From positions 1 through 64,000 of the forward strand of contig CAVQUX010000025.1 in the NCBI GenBank assembly GCA_963716925.1: a stretch of DNA of 64,000 bases, read 5' to 3'. This DNA is from DAISKN01 sp963716925. GTDB lineage: Bacteria > Acidobacteriota > Vicinamibacteria > Marinacidobacterales > SMYC01. This document shows positions 38,586 through 47,055 of this stretch, piece after piece. A program made the translations under genes and the position numbers. Within the stretch, counting starts at the first letter, position 1, and each line of letters starts with the position of its first letter. The notes under the pieces were generated by a model. That model saw only the letters and a list, made by a program, of their open reading frames with translations. It did no database searches and had not been told where the DNA came from.

Positions 38586-39206
38586 ATGGCCACGAGCGAG
38601 CCCGCATCGCCTTCACCGGACGAACCTAGCCCACGAAAGCGGACGAGGCGCCTGCCTCGCTCCGCGTTTCCGGTCGTTCCGGTAGCGACCCCGAGCGGCT
38701 GCATCTCCCCCAAGCTCGAGGGGCGCCTCGATCCCGGCAAGGGCGGCAAGGGGGTCTTCGCCCGAGTCCCGATCGAGGAGCACGAGACCCTGGTAGTCTG
38801 GGGAGGCGAGATCGTCACCCGAAGCCAGCTTCAGCTCCTTCCCCCGAAACAGCGCCACCGGCTATGCCTTCAGGTCGAGGAAGGCCTCTTCCTCATGACC
38901 TCCCGCGAGGGTCCGGCCGACTGGGTCAATCACTCGTGCGATCCCAACTCGGGAATGAGCGGCCAGATCGTGCTCGTGGCGATGCGGGAGATCGCCCCGG
39001 GTGAGGAGATCTGCTTCGACTACGCGATGACCGACTCCAGTCCCTACGACGAGTTCGACTGTGAGTGCGGATCGACCGGATGCCGGAAGCGCGTCACCGC
39101 CGAGGACTGGCGACGCCTCGATCTTCAGGAGCGCTACCGCGGGTTCTTCTCTCCCTACCTTCAGAAACGGATTCTCAGCTCAGGCGGTGGATCGAATGGG
39201 TCTTGA
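38586..39206 (+). CDS. SET-domain protein-lysine methyltransferase-like protein
   Basis: A 206-residue SET-domain protein. The family motifs are all present: GGKGVFARVPIEEHE, a NHSCDPNSGM block with the Asn-His pair, GEEICFDYAM with the catalytic Tyr, and a post-SET cysteine cluster DCECGSTGCRKR that may bind zinc. The first ~45 residues are basic and Pro-rich. Bacterial SET proteins methylate lysines on DNA-binding or other proteins; the target is unknown. It is divergent from the DUF692-like gene by 176 bases, and its last 32 bases overlap the convergent modC end. Confidence 0.8.
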   Translation: MATSEPASPSPDEPSPRKRTRRLPRSAFPVVPVATPSGCISPKLEGRLDPGKGGKGVFARVPIEEHETLVVWGGEIVTRSQLQLLPPKQRHRLCLQVEEGLFLMTSREGPADWVNHSCDPNSGMSGQIVLVAMREIAPGEEICFDYAMTDSSPYDEFDCECGSTGCRKRVTAEDWRRLDLQERYRGFFSPYLQKRILSSGGGSNGS

Positions 39207-40237
39207 CGATGAGGTGGACGGAAAGGCCGGGCCTGAGCTGAAGCGACCGCACCGCGCCGTGCGAGAGCCGCACGTAGATCGAATCGTTCGCGTCGACTTC
39301 GACCATCGCCACTCCGCCCTGCTCTTCGATGGCGCGGATTCGTCCCCCGAAGACGTTTCTCGCGGATAGACCCAAAGGCGCCTCCTTCGACAGAAGTATG
39401 TCCTCCGCCAGGAGGCCGAGAAGAACCCGCTCGCCGACGGGAGCTTCGCGGTAGGGAATCAGGAGCGGAAGCTTTCGCTCGGTCTCGACCCGCGTCAGCC
39501 CTTCCTCCGGCTCGTGGCCCAGCACCACCGCTTCCAGGAGGTTCTCGAACCGGTCTCGGAAGAACGCTCCTCTAGCCCGGGGACGGGCGAGCACCGAGCG
39601 CGGCTCCCCGCGGTCTACCACCGACCCTCTGTCGAGAACCACGACCTCGTCGGCGAGGGTGAAGACATCGGCCACGTCGTGGCTGACGACGAGAGCGGGA
39701 ATGCGGTGGAGCTCCCGCAGGCGCTTCACGTAGGGAAGCACGCGGTCCTTGAGCTCGACGTCGAGGGACGCGACGGGCTCGTCCAGGAGCAGTAGCCGGG
39801 GTTGGGACAGGAGCGCCCGGGCGAGCGCGACCCTCTGCCGTTCGCCTCCCGAGAGACCCGAAGGGCGGCGCTCGAGGAGCTGGCCTATCTCCAGGGCCTC
39901 CGAGACGGCCGAGAGCGAGAGCGGGCCGCCGTCCCGAAATCCGTAAAGGAGATTGGCCCGTACGTCCAGGTGGGGGAAGAGGAGCGCGTCCTGAGGCACG
40001 AGCCCGAACCGGCGTTTCTCCGGAGGGAGAAAGATCCCGCGAGCGCTCGAATAGATCACCTCGCCCTCGACGCGGATCTCCCCCTCGAGAGGACGCCTCA
40101 GTCCCGCCATCGCTTCGAGGAAGGTCGTCTTCCCTACCCCCGAAGGACCGAAGAGCGCGGTCACCGGGTGCGCGAGAATCGAGCGTGACCGAGAGGTCGA
40201 ACTCCGAGAGGGGTACTCGCAGGCGGACGTGGATCAC
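39175..40237 (-). pseudogene. modC: Molybdate ABC transporter ATP-binding protein, one frameshift
   Basis: The ATPase of a molybdate/tungstate importer. The GTG at 40237 overlaps the modB stop (GTGA), and gives the start VIHVRLRVPLSEFDLSV. A one-base slip near 40172 then leads into LFGPSGVGKTTF (Walker A). The signature LSGGERQRVALARALL, Walker B LLLLDEPVASLD and the switch His in VVSHDVADV are clear. A C-terminal TOBE/Mop domain (LSARNVFGGRI, LQLRPGLSVHLIVKTHSI) that binds oxyanion fits ModC. About 353 residues when repaired. It is the last gene of the mod operon. Confidence 0.88.
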
Positions 40238-40920
40238 GAGGACTCGGCGAGCCGGGCGCGGCTGCGGCGAACGAGGCGCTCCGAAAGCCAGATGGCGACG
40301 AACGCCACGACCACGCTGACGGCGGCGAGCCGGTAGGCTTCGCGGTCCCGGCCGATCGAAACGAGCTGGAAGATCGCGAGCGACATCGTCTGGGTCTCGC
40401 CCGGAATGTTGCCGGCGACCATGATGGTGGCTCCGAACTCTCCGAGCGCGCGCGAGAACGCGAGGATGGCCCCCGCGAGGATGCCCCGGGCGGCGAGTGG
40501 AAGCGTCACCGTCAAGAACACATGGAACGGCCCGCGCCCGAGAGTCCGCGCGAGGGCGGGAAGCCTCGGATCCACGCCTTCGAAAGCGGCCCGAACGGTG
40601 CGCACCAGGAGCGGGAACGCCACCACGGACGAGGCGACAACGACGGCGCGCCAGGTGAAGGCGATGCTCAGATCGAATCGTTCGTAGAGGAAACGGCCTA
40701 CCGGCCGATTCCGACCGAAGATCTCGAGCAGCAGAAGCCCCACCACGGTGGGCGGAAGCACCAGAGGAAGGGTCGCGATGGTCTCGACGACGCTCCGACC
40801 CGGCCACCGCGTGCGCGCGAGCCAGAGGCCGAGAAGGATTCCGGCCGGCAGGGTCAGAAGGACTCCGGCGAGAGCGATCTCGACGGTGAAAACGACGAGC
40901 CCGAGCAGATCCGGGGTCAC
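40234..40920 (-). CDS. modB: Molybdate ABC transporter permease
   Basis: A 228-residue inner-membrane permease with five to six hydrophobic segments. The GTG at 40920 overlaps the modA stop by 4 bases. The EAA-type loop that docks on the ATPase appears as ARTLGRGPFHVFLTVTLPLA with GILAGAILAFSRALGEFGAT, the ModB hallmark (ALGEFGAT). Length matches ModB. The overlaps on both sides show translational coupling to modA and modC. Confidence 0.9.
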   Translation of the reverse strand: MTPDLLGLVVFTVEIALAGVLLTLPAGILLGLWLARTRWPGRSVVETIATLPLVLPPTVVGLLLLEIFGRNRPVGRFLYERFDLSIAFTWRAVVVASSVVAFPLLVRTVRAAFEGVDPRLPALARTLGRGPFHVFLTVTLPLAARGILAGAILAFSRALGEFGATIMVAGNIPGETQTMSLAIFQLVSIGRDREAYRLAAVSVVVAFVAIWLSERLVRRSRARLAESS

Positions 40921-41636
40921 TCCTGCCTCAGAACCACGAACCCGTACCGCTCGAACACCGACCTCGCCTCGGGCGAGAGGAGAAACTGGAAGAGCGCCCG
41001 CGCTCCCTCGTTCGCTCCGCGCGCCAGGGCGAGGGGGTACAGGATTTTCGGGCCTTCGCCGGGCGGGACCTCGAACGCCACCCGCACTCGAGGCTCGAGG
41101 ACGGCGTCGGTGCGATAAACGAGCCCCGCTCGCACGTTGCCCGAGGCGACGGCCGCGAGAGCCGCGCGGACGTCGAGCGTGGGAACCACCCGGGAGCGAA
41201 TCCCTTCCCAGAGGCCGAGCTTCTCCAGGTATTGACGGGCGTAGACTCCCGCGGGCACCGCCTCCGGATCGGCGAGGGCGATCCTCTCCGCCCGCTCCAG
41301 ATCCCCGGGCGATCGGATGGATTCTCCCGCGTCGCGCCCTTCGACGATGACCAGCTGGTTCGAGAGCAGGTCCCGTCGCCAGCCTTCCTCGATCCAACCT
41401 CCGGAGGCGACGCGATCCATCTGCCTTTCGTCGGCGGACAGGAAGAGGTGCGCCGGAGCGCCCGCGAGAATCTGGCGGGCGAGGTCGTTCGAGCCGCCGA
41501 ACTGAGGCACGACCCGCACTTCCGGGTGAGAAGCCTCGAAAAGGCCGATCGCTTCCTGGAGCGACTCCGTGAGGCTCGCCGCGGCGAAGACCCGGACGGC
41601 GGTGAGGGCGGCGGCGAGCGCTACGGTTTCAAGCAA
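40917..41636 (-). CDS. modA: Molybdate-binding periplasmic protein
   Basis: A 239-residue oxyanion-binding protein. The TTG at 41636 lies 8 bases inside the end of the regulator gene and opens a signal peptide (LAAALTAVRVFA). The ModA pattern is clear: FAAASLTESLQEAI, FGGSNDLARQILAGAPAHLF with LSADERQMD, and VRAGLVYRTDAV with the conserved Tyr. The hydrophobic leader is short, and no lipobox is visible. I see no tungstate-specific feature that would distinguish ModA from TupA or WtpA beyond overall similarity to ModA. Confidence 0.88.
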   Translation of the reverse strand: MLETVALAAALTAVRVFAAASLTESLQEAIGLFEASHPEVRVVPQFGGSNDLARQILAGAPAHLFLSADERQMDRVASGGWIEEGWRRDLLSNQLVIVEGRDAGESIRSPGDLERAERIALADPEAVPAGVYARQYLEKLGLWEGIRSRVVPTLDVRAALAAVASGNVRAGLVYRTDAVLEPRVRVAFEVPPGEGPKILYPLALARGANEGARALFQFLLSPEARSVFERYGFVVLRQE

Positions 41637-42681
41637 CGACTCTCTCCTCTCCCATGCGTCGAACGTCGTAGCCGGGAAGGTCGCGATAGAGCTTCCGCAT
41701 GGCGCCGGAGCGGAGAGCGCCCAGAAGAGCGACGACCGCCCGGTCGGACCGGAGATCGGAGGATACGCAGAGCTCGTAGTCCTCCTGCTGCACCGCCAGG
41801 AAATCGAGGCCCGCCTCCTCAGCGGCGAGCCGCACGGCGACTCCCGCATCCGCCCAGCCGCCCGCGACCGCCTGCGCGACTCCGCGGTGGTCGGAGGCGA
41901 GGTGGCGGAACCGTCGCGAGGCGCCGCTTCCGCGAAGGAGCCGATCGAGGCACCGCCTCGCGCCCGAGCCCTCTTCCCGGCCTACCCAGCGAATGCGCGA
42001 CCGCGCGAGGGTCGATGCCGAGCGCCCGCGGAGAGACGGAGCGAGCGCCACCCCCTCCTGCCAGCGTGCGAGGTGGAGAAGCGCGTAGCCGGAGCCCAGG
42101 GTGGTCGCGACCACCGAGGCGTTCCCGTCGCGTCCCTTCTCCGAGAACCAGTGGACGCCCGCCGCGTGCACCAGGCCTCGCGCGAGAAGCGAGAGCGCGT
42201 CGCGGCTGCTCCGGGTGAGCGGGAGGACGCGAAGCCCCTCGACCCTCCGGAGCTCCGAGGCGAGAAGCCCGATGGCGGGATCGCATCCCGCGATCACTAC
42301 CGTGTCCTCGACATCCCTCCCGACCTCGCGGTCGACGGACTCGGCGCGGAACGTTCCGTCGTGAGGAACGACTCCGAGCGCCGTGGGCTCGACGGGAAAC
42401 AGAAGCCTTCGAGCGCCGACTCTCGCCTCCCAGAACCGTCCCGAATTCCTCCGGGGCGGGAGGGCCCAGACAGCGTCGGATCCGCCGGCGCGCGCGAACA
42501 GCTCCTCGACGGTGCGGCCGAGGACCCGCGCGAGCGCGAGCGCGGTCGCAATCGAGGGCGAAAGCCGATCGTTCTCGACGGCACTCACCTCGGCGCGCGA
42601 GATTCCGCTCCGTTCCGCGAGCTCCTGCTGGGACCAGCGGCGCTCGTTCCGAAGGCGTTTCACCGGATTCGTTGGCGACAT
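41629..42681 (-). CDS. HTH regulator with substrate-binding-like C-terminal domain, molybdate operon
   Basis: A 350-residue one-component regulator. The N-terminus is an XRE-type helix-turn-helix (LRNERRWSQQELAERSGISR, AEVSAVENDRLSPSI). From about 95 to the end it resembles a periplasmic-binding-protein-like domain of the MopB/PBP-like type that follows HTH units in molybdate-linked regulators: TVVIAGCDPAIGLLASEL, GGWADAGVAVRLAAEEAGLDF, LQQEDYELC-like blocks. It sits directly upstream of modA with an 8-base overlap, so it probably senses molybdate or molybdopterin and controls the operon. Frame intact. Confidence 0.78.
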   Translation of the reverse strand: MSPTNPVKRLRNERRWSQQELAERSGISRAEVSAVENDRLSPSIATALALARVLGRTVEELFARAGGSDAVWALPPRRNSGRFWEARVGARRLLFPVEPTALGVVPHDGTFRAESVDREVGRDVEDTVVIAGCDPAIGLLASELRRVEGLRVLPLTRSSRDALSLLARGLVHAAGVHWFSEKGRDGNASVVATTLGSGYALLHLARWQEGVALAPSLRGRSASTLARSRIRWVGREEGSGARRCLDRLLRGSGASRRFRHLASDHRGVAQAVAGGWADAGVAVRLAAEEAGLDFLAVQQEDYELCVSSDLRSDRAVVALLGALRSGAMRKLYRDLPGYDVRRMGEERVVA

Positions 42682-42748
42682 GTTCCTGTCAATGACGACA
42701 CTATCATATCATCGAGAAATAGGTCCAGGAATCCCCGTCCGCGAGCTC

Positions 42749-42781
42749 TTGACATTATTTCTCAATCTGATAAATAATGTC
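42749..42781 (+). promoter_or_regulatory. Promoter with perfect 10-bp palindrome upstream of the PadR gene
   Basis: GACATTATTT (42751-42760) and AAATAATGTC (42772-42781) form a perfect inverted repeat with an 11-base spacer, in an A/T-rich island of an otherwise GC-rich window. A TTGACA at 42749-42754 with TAAATA at 42771-42776 (16-base spacer) forms a promoter that overlaps the palindrome. PadR proteins bind such A/T palindromes and repress their own gene. The GTG start at 42785 is only a few bases past the expected start of transcription, so the mRNA could be leaderless. Confidence 0.65.
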
Positions 42782-42784
42782 CCG

Positions 42785-43099
42785 GTGAGCCCGGTTCTGT
42801 TTCACATCCTCCTCGGTTTGAAGGACGAGCCCCAGGACGCGGAGGGAATCGTCTCCCGCATGCGCGCTCTCGGCCGGGCGTCGGAGCCGCCTCTCGCCTC
42901 CTTCTACCGGGCCCTCAAGCGGGCCCTCGACGAGGGCTACCTCGAGATCCTGGACCCCGAGGACGCCGGCCGACGGGGGCGGCCCCGCCAGCGCTATCGA
43001 ATCACCCGGTCGGGAAGGACCGCGCTCGCCTCCGAGGCGCGGAGGCTCGGGAGGCTTTCCAAGCTGGCGCTCGGCGCCGCGGGGACCGACCGCGAATGA
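42785..43099 (+). CDS. PadR-family transcriptional regulator
   Basis: A 104-residue PadR-type winged-helix regulator. The GTG at 42785 opens MSPVLFHILLGLKDEPQDAE, the typical first helix, followed by the recognition part SFYRALKRALDEGYLEIL and the wing RRGRPRQRYRITRSGR. It has no long C-terminal helix, so it is of the short PadR-s2 type. The stop overlaps the start of the ADOP permease (ATGA). PadR next to an ADOP permease is a standard arrangement in Acidobacteriota. Confidence 0.9.
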   Translation: MSPVLFHILLGLKDEPQDAEGIVSRMRALGRASEPPLASFYRALKRALDEGYLEILDPEDAGRRGRPRQRYRITRSGRTALASEARRLGRLSKLALGAAGTDRE

Positions 43100-45771
43100 G
43101 CGCGGAGCGTCGGCGGCTGAGATCCTTCTTCGAGCGGATCCTTCGCGTCTATCCCGAAGACTTCCGCAGGCTCTTCGCCGAGGACATGACCGAGCAGTTC
43201 TCGCGCAGATGCGACGAGGCCGAAACCCGCGGAGGCCGACTGTTCCTCTACGCGTTCGCGATCCGGACCGCCCTCGAGGTCGCCGTCCACGGAGCCCTCG
43301 AGCGCCGAAGCTCCGTCCGCGGCCTTCGGGGCGGGCGGCAACGGAAAGGATTCAGAATCGAAATGGTAGCCGAGTTTCGACATGCCCTGAAAGGCCTTCT
43401 CAAGACCCCGGGCTTCACCGTCCTCGCGGTCCTGACCCTGGGTCTCGGAATCGCCGTCACCAGCACGATGTTCAGCCTCACGAGCACGCTGCTGTTCAGC
43501 GAGCTTCCGGCGAGCGATCCCGAACGGCTGGTATTCGTCTGGGGCCGCAACGAGCGCGCCAGCGAGAATCGCGCGCCCCTCTCCCTTCCCGAGGTGGCCG
43601 AGCTGCGGGCGGGAGTATCGAGCTTCGTGTCGGTGGGGACGGCCGTGGACGAGTCGTTCGAGCTCACGGGCGTCCCTCGGCCCCGGCGCGTCACCGCGTT
43701 CCGGGTGACGGACAACTTCCTCGACGTCTGGGGGGTTTCGACGATTCTCGGCCGCGGCTTCGTTCCGGGAGAGGACCGCGCCGGAGCACAGCCCACGGCG
43801 CTGCTGAGCCACGGATTCTGGGAGCGGGAGCTCGGGTCGGATCCCAAAATCGTCGGGGCGACGCTCGTTCTCGATGGGAAGCCGCACCTCGTCGTCGGCG
43901 TCGTCTCGCCGAAGATAGAGTTCGGAGACCTGTCGCAAATCGACCTCTGGGTTCCCATGGGCCGCGAGCTTCTGACGGCGAATCGCGACGAGCGCCTCGC
44001 CTTCACCCAGGCGCGGCTCGAGGCCGGCGTCTCCGCGTCCGAAGCGCAGAAGGAGTGCGATCTTCTCGCCTCCCGCCTGCAGCAGGCGCATCCCGAGAGC
44101 CACGGGTGGAGCTTTCGCGTGAGCCCGATAGCGGACGAGGTCCTCAATCAGGACGATCGTTCGATCGTCGTGGTTCTCGTCATCTCCGTTGGCTTCGTGC
44201 TCTTCATCGCCTGCGCCAACGTGGCCAACATGCTCATGGCGCGGACCGCCGCCCGGTCCCGCGAGATTGCCGTGAGACTTGCGCTCGGAGCGCGGCGAAG
44301 CGCCATCCTCAGGCATTTCCTCACCGAAGCGTTGCTGCTGTCCCTGGGAAGCGCTCTCGTAGGCCTCCTCCTCGCGCGCGGTCTGCTCGATCTTCTCGTC
44401 CTCATCACCTCCGGTGAGCAGTGGATCTACCGCGCGGCTTCGATCGACCACCGGGTCCTCGCCTTCACCCTGGCGATAACCGCCGCCACCCCGCTGTTCT
44501 TCGCGCTCCTGCCCTCGCTTTCGGCGTCTCGGCCCGACCTCACCGGAAGCCTCAGAGAGGGCGCCCGGGCCGGAACCGGCCGCCGAGCGCTCCGTTCTCG
44601 CGGGCTCCTGGTGGCAGCGCAAATCGCGATGGCACTCTCCATCATGGTGGTGACCGCCCTTCTCGCCCGGCACATCGCCGCGATAAAGAACGCGGGTCTC
44701 GGGTTCGAGCCGAAGGGAGTCCTGTCGGTCGTACCGGAGCTTCCGGAGGCGAAGTACCCTTCCGGGAGCGAGGCGAAGCGCTTCTACGAGGAGCTCATCG
44801 AAGGCGCGCGCGCGACCCCCGGGGTGGTCGAGGCGGCGCTCGTGAGCCCGGTTCCCCTCGTTTCCTCCGGACAGCGATTGAACTTCCGCGTCGAGGGCCG
44901 GTCGGACCCGGAGACAGAAGACGAGGAACGCCCGAGTGCCTATTTCTTCACCTCCGGCCCCGACTATCTCTCGGTCATGGGAATCCCCCTGCTTCGCGGC
45001 CGGGACTTCTCCATAACCGACGACGACTCGTCGGCGCGAGTTGCGCTCCTCAACGAGACCGGAGCCGCGCGATACTTCGCCGGAGGGGATCCCCTCGGCT
45101 CTCGAATCCAGTTGGTGCGCGACGCGGACCAGCAGTGGATCGAGATCGTGGGCATCGTCGGCGACGTGGTTCACCTCGACGAGAACGTTCCCAGCGTCCC
45201 GCAGATCTATCTCATTTTCGCGCAGAGCCCGGCGACGAACATGTCCCTGGTCGCCCGCGCCGGGGGCGACCCGTCGGCGCTCGCCGATCCGCTTCGCACC
45301 CTGGCGCTCGCAATCGAGCCCGACGCCTCGGTTCAGACGCGCACTCTTTCGGAGCTTCGGCACGAGGTCTTCGCGAGCGCGGACGCGGTGATCGCGCTCT
45401 TCGCGGTCTTCGCGGCGTTCGCTCTGGTCATGGCTTCGACGGGAATCTACGGCGTGATGTCCTACGCGGTGAGCCAGCGGGAGCGCGAGCTCGGTATCCG
45501 GATGGCTCTCGGAGCGGACCGCGCCGATGTGACCAGGATGGTGGCCGCCCAGGGGGCGAAGCTGGTGGCGCTCGGGACCATCGCCGGTCTCGTGGGAGCC
45601 GCCCTCCTGAGCCGCATGCTCTCGGGCAAGTTTTTCGGGATGAGCCTCTACGATCCCTCGACCTTCGCTTCCGTGACCTCGATCCTGGCCGCCGTCGCGT
45701 TCCTTGCGAACTGGGTGCCGGCGCGGCGGGCGACGAGGGTCGATCCTATCGCGACCCTCAGGGCCGAATAG
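43096..45771 (+). CDS. ADOP-type ABC transporter permease (MacB/FtsX duplicated)
   Basis: An 891-residue membrane protein of the acidobacterial duplicated orphan permease type. Residues 1-80 hold the N-terminal ADOP domain (ERILRVYPEDFRRLFAEDMT). A MacB-type periplasmic core domain follows after the first membrane segment (KTPGFTVLAVLTLGLGIAVT), then two FtsX segments: one around 390-480 (NVANMLMARTAARSREIAVR) and one at about 780-890 (SQRERELGIRMALGADRADV). No ATPase gene is adjacent, as is typical for ADOP genes. Probably a mechanotransmission or export protein repressed by the upstream PadR. The frame is intact, in contrast to many long genes of the left half. Confidence 0.88.
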   Translation: MSAERRRLRSFFERILRVYPEDFRRLFAEDMTEQFSRRCDEAETRGGRLFLYAFAIRTALEVAVHGALERRSSVRGLRGGRQRKGFRIEMVAEFRHALKGLLKTPGFTVLAVLTLGLGIAVTSTMFSLTSTLLFSELPASDPERLVFVWGRNERASENRAPLSLPEVAELRAGVSSFVSVGTAVDESFELTGVPRPRRVTAFRVTDNFLDVWGVSTILGRGFVPGEDRAGAQPTALLSHGFWERELGSDPKIVGATLVLDGKPHLVVGVVSPKIEFGDLSQIDLWVPMGRELLTANRDERLAFTQARLEAGVSASEAQKECDLLASRLQQAHPESHGWSFRVSPIADEVLNQDDRSIVVVLVISVGFVLFIACANVANMLMARTAARSREIAVRLALGARRSAILRHFLTEALLLSLGSALVGLLLARGLLDLLVLITSGEQWIYRAASIDHRVLAFTLAITAATPLFFALLPSLSASRPDLTGSLREGARAGTGRRALRSRGLLVAAQIAMALSIMVVTALLARHIAAIKNAGLGFEPKGVLSVVPELPEAKYPSGSEAKRFYEELIEGARATPGVVEAALVSPVPLVSSGQRLNFRVEGRSDPETEDEERPSAYFFTSGPDYLSVMGIPLLRGRDFSITDDDSSARVALLNETGAARYFAGGDPLGSRIQLVRDADQQWIEIVGIVGDVVHLDENVPSVPQIYLIFAQSPATNMSLVARAGGDPSALADPLRTLALAIEPDASVQTRTLSELRHEVFASADAVIALFAVFAAFALVMASTGIYGVMSYAVSQRERELGIRMALGADRADVTRMVAAQGAKLVALGTIAGLVGAALLSRMLSGKFFGMSLYDPSTFASVTSILAAVAFLANWVPARRATRVDPIATLRAE

Positions 45772-45837
45772 GGTCCGCGTTTTCGCTGCGCGCCGGGCCC
45801 GAGATGGGCTAGAATCCGCCGTCTACCCGGAAACCCT

Positions 45838-47055
45838 GTGAGCGACTTTCAGGACGTCATCTGCCCGTCGTGCCGGGAGCAGCACCTCGTCGACCTCGAC
45901 GAGCTTCCGGTCGAGGGCGGTTACCGCGCGTGCCCCCACTGCGGCACGTCGATCAAGGTGACCCGCGACGCGAACCTGGGAGTAGCGATGGTGACCGTGG
46001 CGGCCGCTCGCGCGGAACCGGAGGATGCCGGCGAGGAGTCGCTCGCGATCTTCGTCAAGATGCCCACGGGGAACATCGAGCGTCTGAGCTCGGCGGCGCT
46101 CGAGCAGGGAATTCAGATGCGGAAGGTCCTTCCGTGGGACCTGGTTTCGAGCGACGGACGCGACTTCGAGGCCGCCTCGGAGCGGCCCGACTTGCGGCGG
46201 CTCTTTCTCCCCGGGGATTTCGTCCCCCACGCGCAGACGCGCTGCGCGAACCATCCCGACCTCATGCCGGCGGCGACCTGCCGGAGGTGCGGCCGCAGCT
46301 ACTGCAGCCAGTGCGTCGGAGCGCTCCTCCGCATTCAGCCGCGCCTCTGTCCCGCTTGCAACGGCCCCTGCGCCGAGCCCGATGCCCGGCTCAAAGAGAC
46401 TCCGCCCTGGCAGAGGCCGAAAGAGGTCGTTCGTTTTCCCGTGGACGGAAGTGCCTGGATCGTGACCCTCCTCCTCGGGGTCCTGGTCTGGATCACCGGG
46501 TTCTCGCTCTACCTGTTTCCGCTGAACCTTCTCGCGCTACCCATCCTTCTCGACGCCGTCCTTCGCTCGTCGAAAGGCGAAAAGACCTGGAACATCCTCT
46601 CGCGTTTTTCGGACACCGACTGGGGCGCGCTCCTGCGCGAGACGATACCGATAGCCATCGTCTCCGCCGTCCTCGCGGTTCCCTTCCTCTTGATCCCGCT
46701 CGCGCTCGGTCCCGGCCTCGGGGTCCTCGTCCAGTTTCCGATGATGTTGTTCCTCTTCTTCTACTACCCCATGGCGGTGGCGCTGCTCCTCGTCGGGAAT
46801 GACAAAGACCGGGCGCTGAAGCCCAGCACGGTGGTGCGGGCGATATGGGCCCTGCGCGACGAGTATTTCGTATACCTCGCCCTGTTCATCGCCGTCGCCG
46901 TCGGAGTGGTCGCGGCGCTCACCGTCTTCAGCTTCATTCCGTTTCTCGATCGAATCCTGCAGAGCGCCGCTCTCGCCTACGGCTGGGTCCTCCAGGCGCA
47001 CTTCCTCGGCTTCTTCATCTACATGAATCGCGAGCGCCTTCGCGCCGCGGCCTGA
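45838..47055 (+). CDS. Zinc-ribbon membrane protein
   Basis: A 405-residue protein, function unknown. The GTG at 45838 opens a zinc ribbon (ICPSCREQHL ... YRACPHCGTSIK, residues ~9-45). A second cysteine/histidine-rich B-box-like segment at about 140-180 contains CANHPDL, CRRCGRSYCSQC and CPACNGPC. Three or more strongly hydrophobic segments lie between about 200 and 395 (IVTLLLGVLVWITGFSLYLF, AIVSAVLAVPFLLIPLALG and others). The layout suggests a membrane protein with a cytoplasmic zinc-binding regulatory head. It is followed directly by the BtpA-family gene. Confidence 0.6.
   Translation: MSDFQDVICPSCREQHLVDLDELPVEGGYRACPHCGTSIKVTRDANLGVAMVTVAAARAEPEDAGEESLAIFVKMPTGNIERLSSAALEQGIQMRKVLPWDLVSSDGRDFEAASERPDLRRLFLPGDFVPHAQTRCANHPDLMPAATCRRCGRSYCSQCVGALLRIQPRLCPACNGPCAEPDARLKETPPWQRPKEVVRFPVDGSAWIVTLLLGVLVWITGFSLYLFPLNLLALPILLDAVLRSSKGEKTWNILSRFSDTDWGALLRETIPIAIVSAVLAVPFLLIPLALGPGLGVLVQFPMMLFLFFYYPMAVALLLVGNDKDRALKPSTVVRAIWALRDEYFVYLALFIAVAVGVVAALTVFSFIPFLDRILQSAALAYGWVLQAHFLGFFIYMNRERLRAAA

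Noticed and set aside
42682..42750. A classical ModE box upstream of the molybdate operon
   Set aside because: The A/T-rich segment has ATATCAT-like pieces but no TATA-type inverted repeat of the ModE consensus, and the regulator is not of ModE type.
42994..45363. A 789-codon open frame on the minus strand
   Set aside because: It lies exactly antisense to the intact ADOP permease, has a composition dominated by Arg, Gly and Glu, and shows no recognisable domain. Long antisense frames are expected in high-GC coding DNA.
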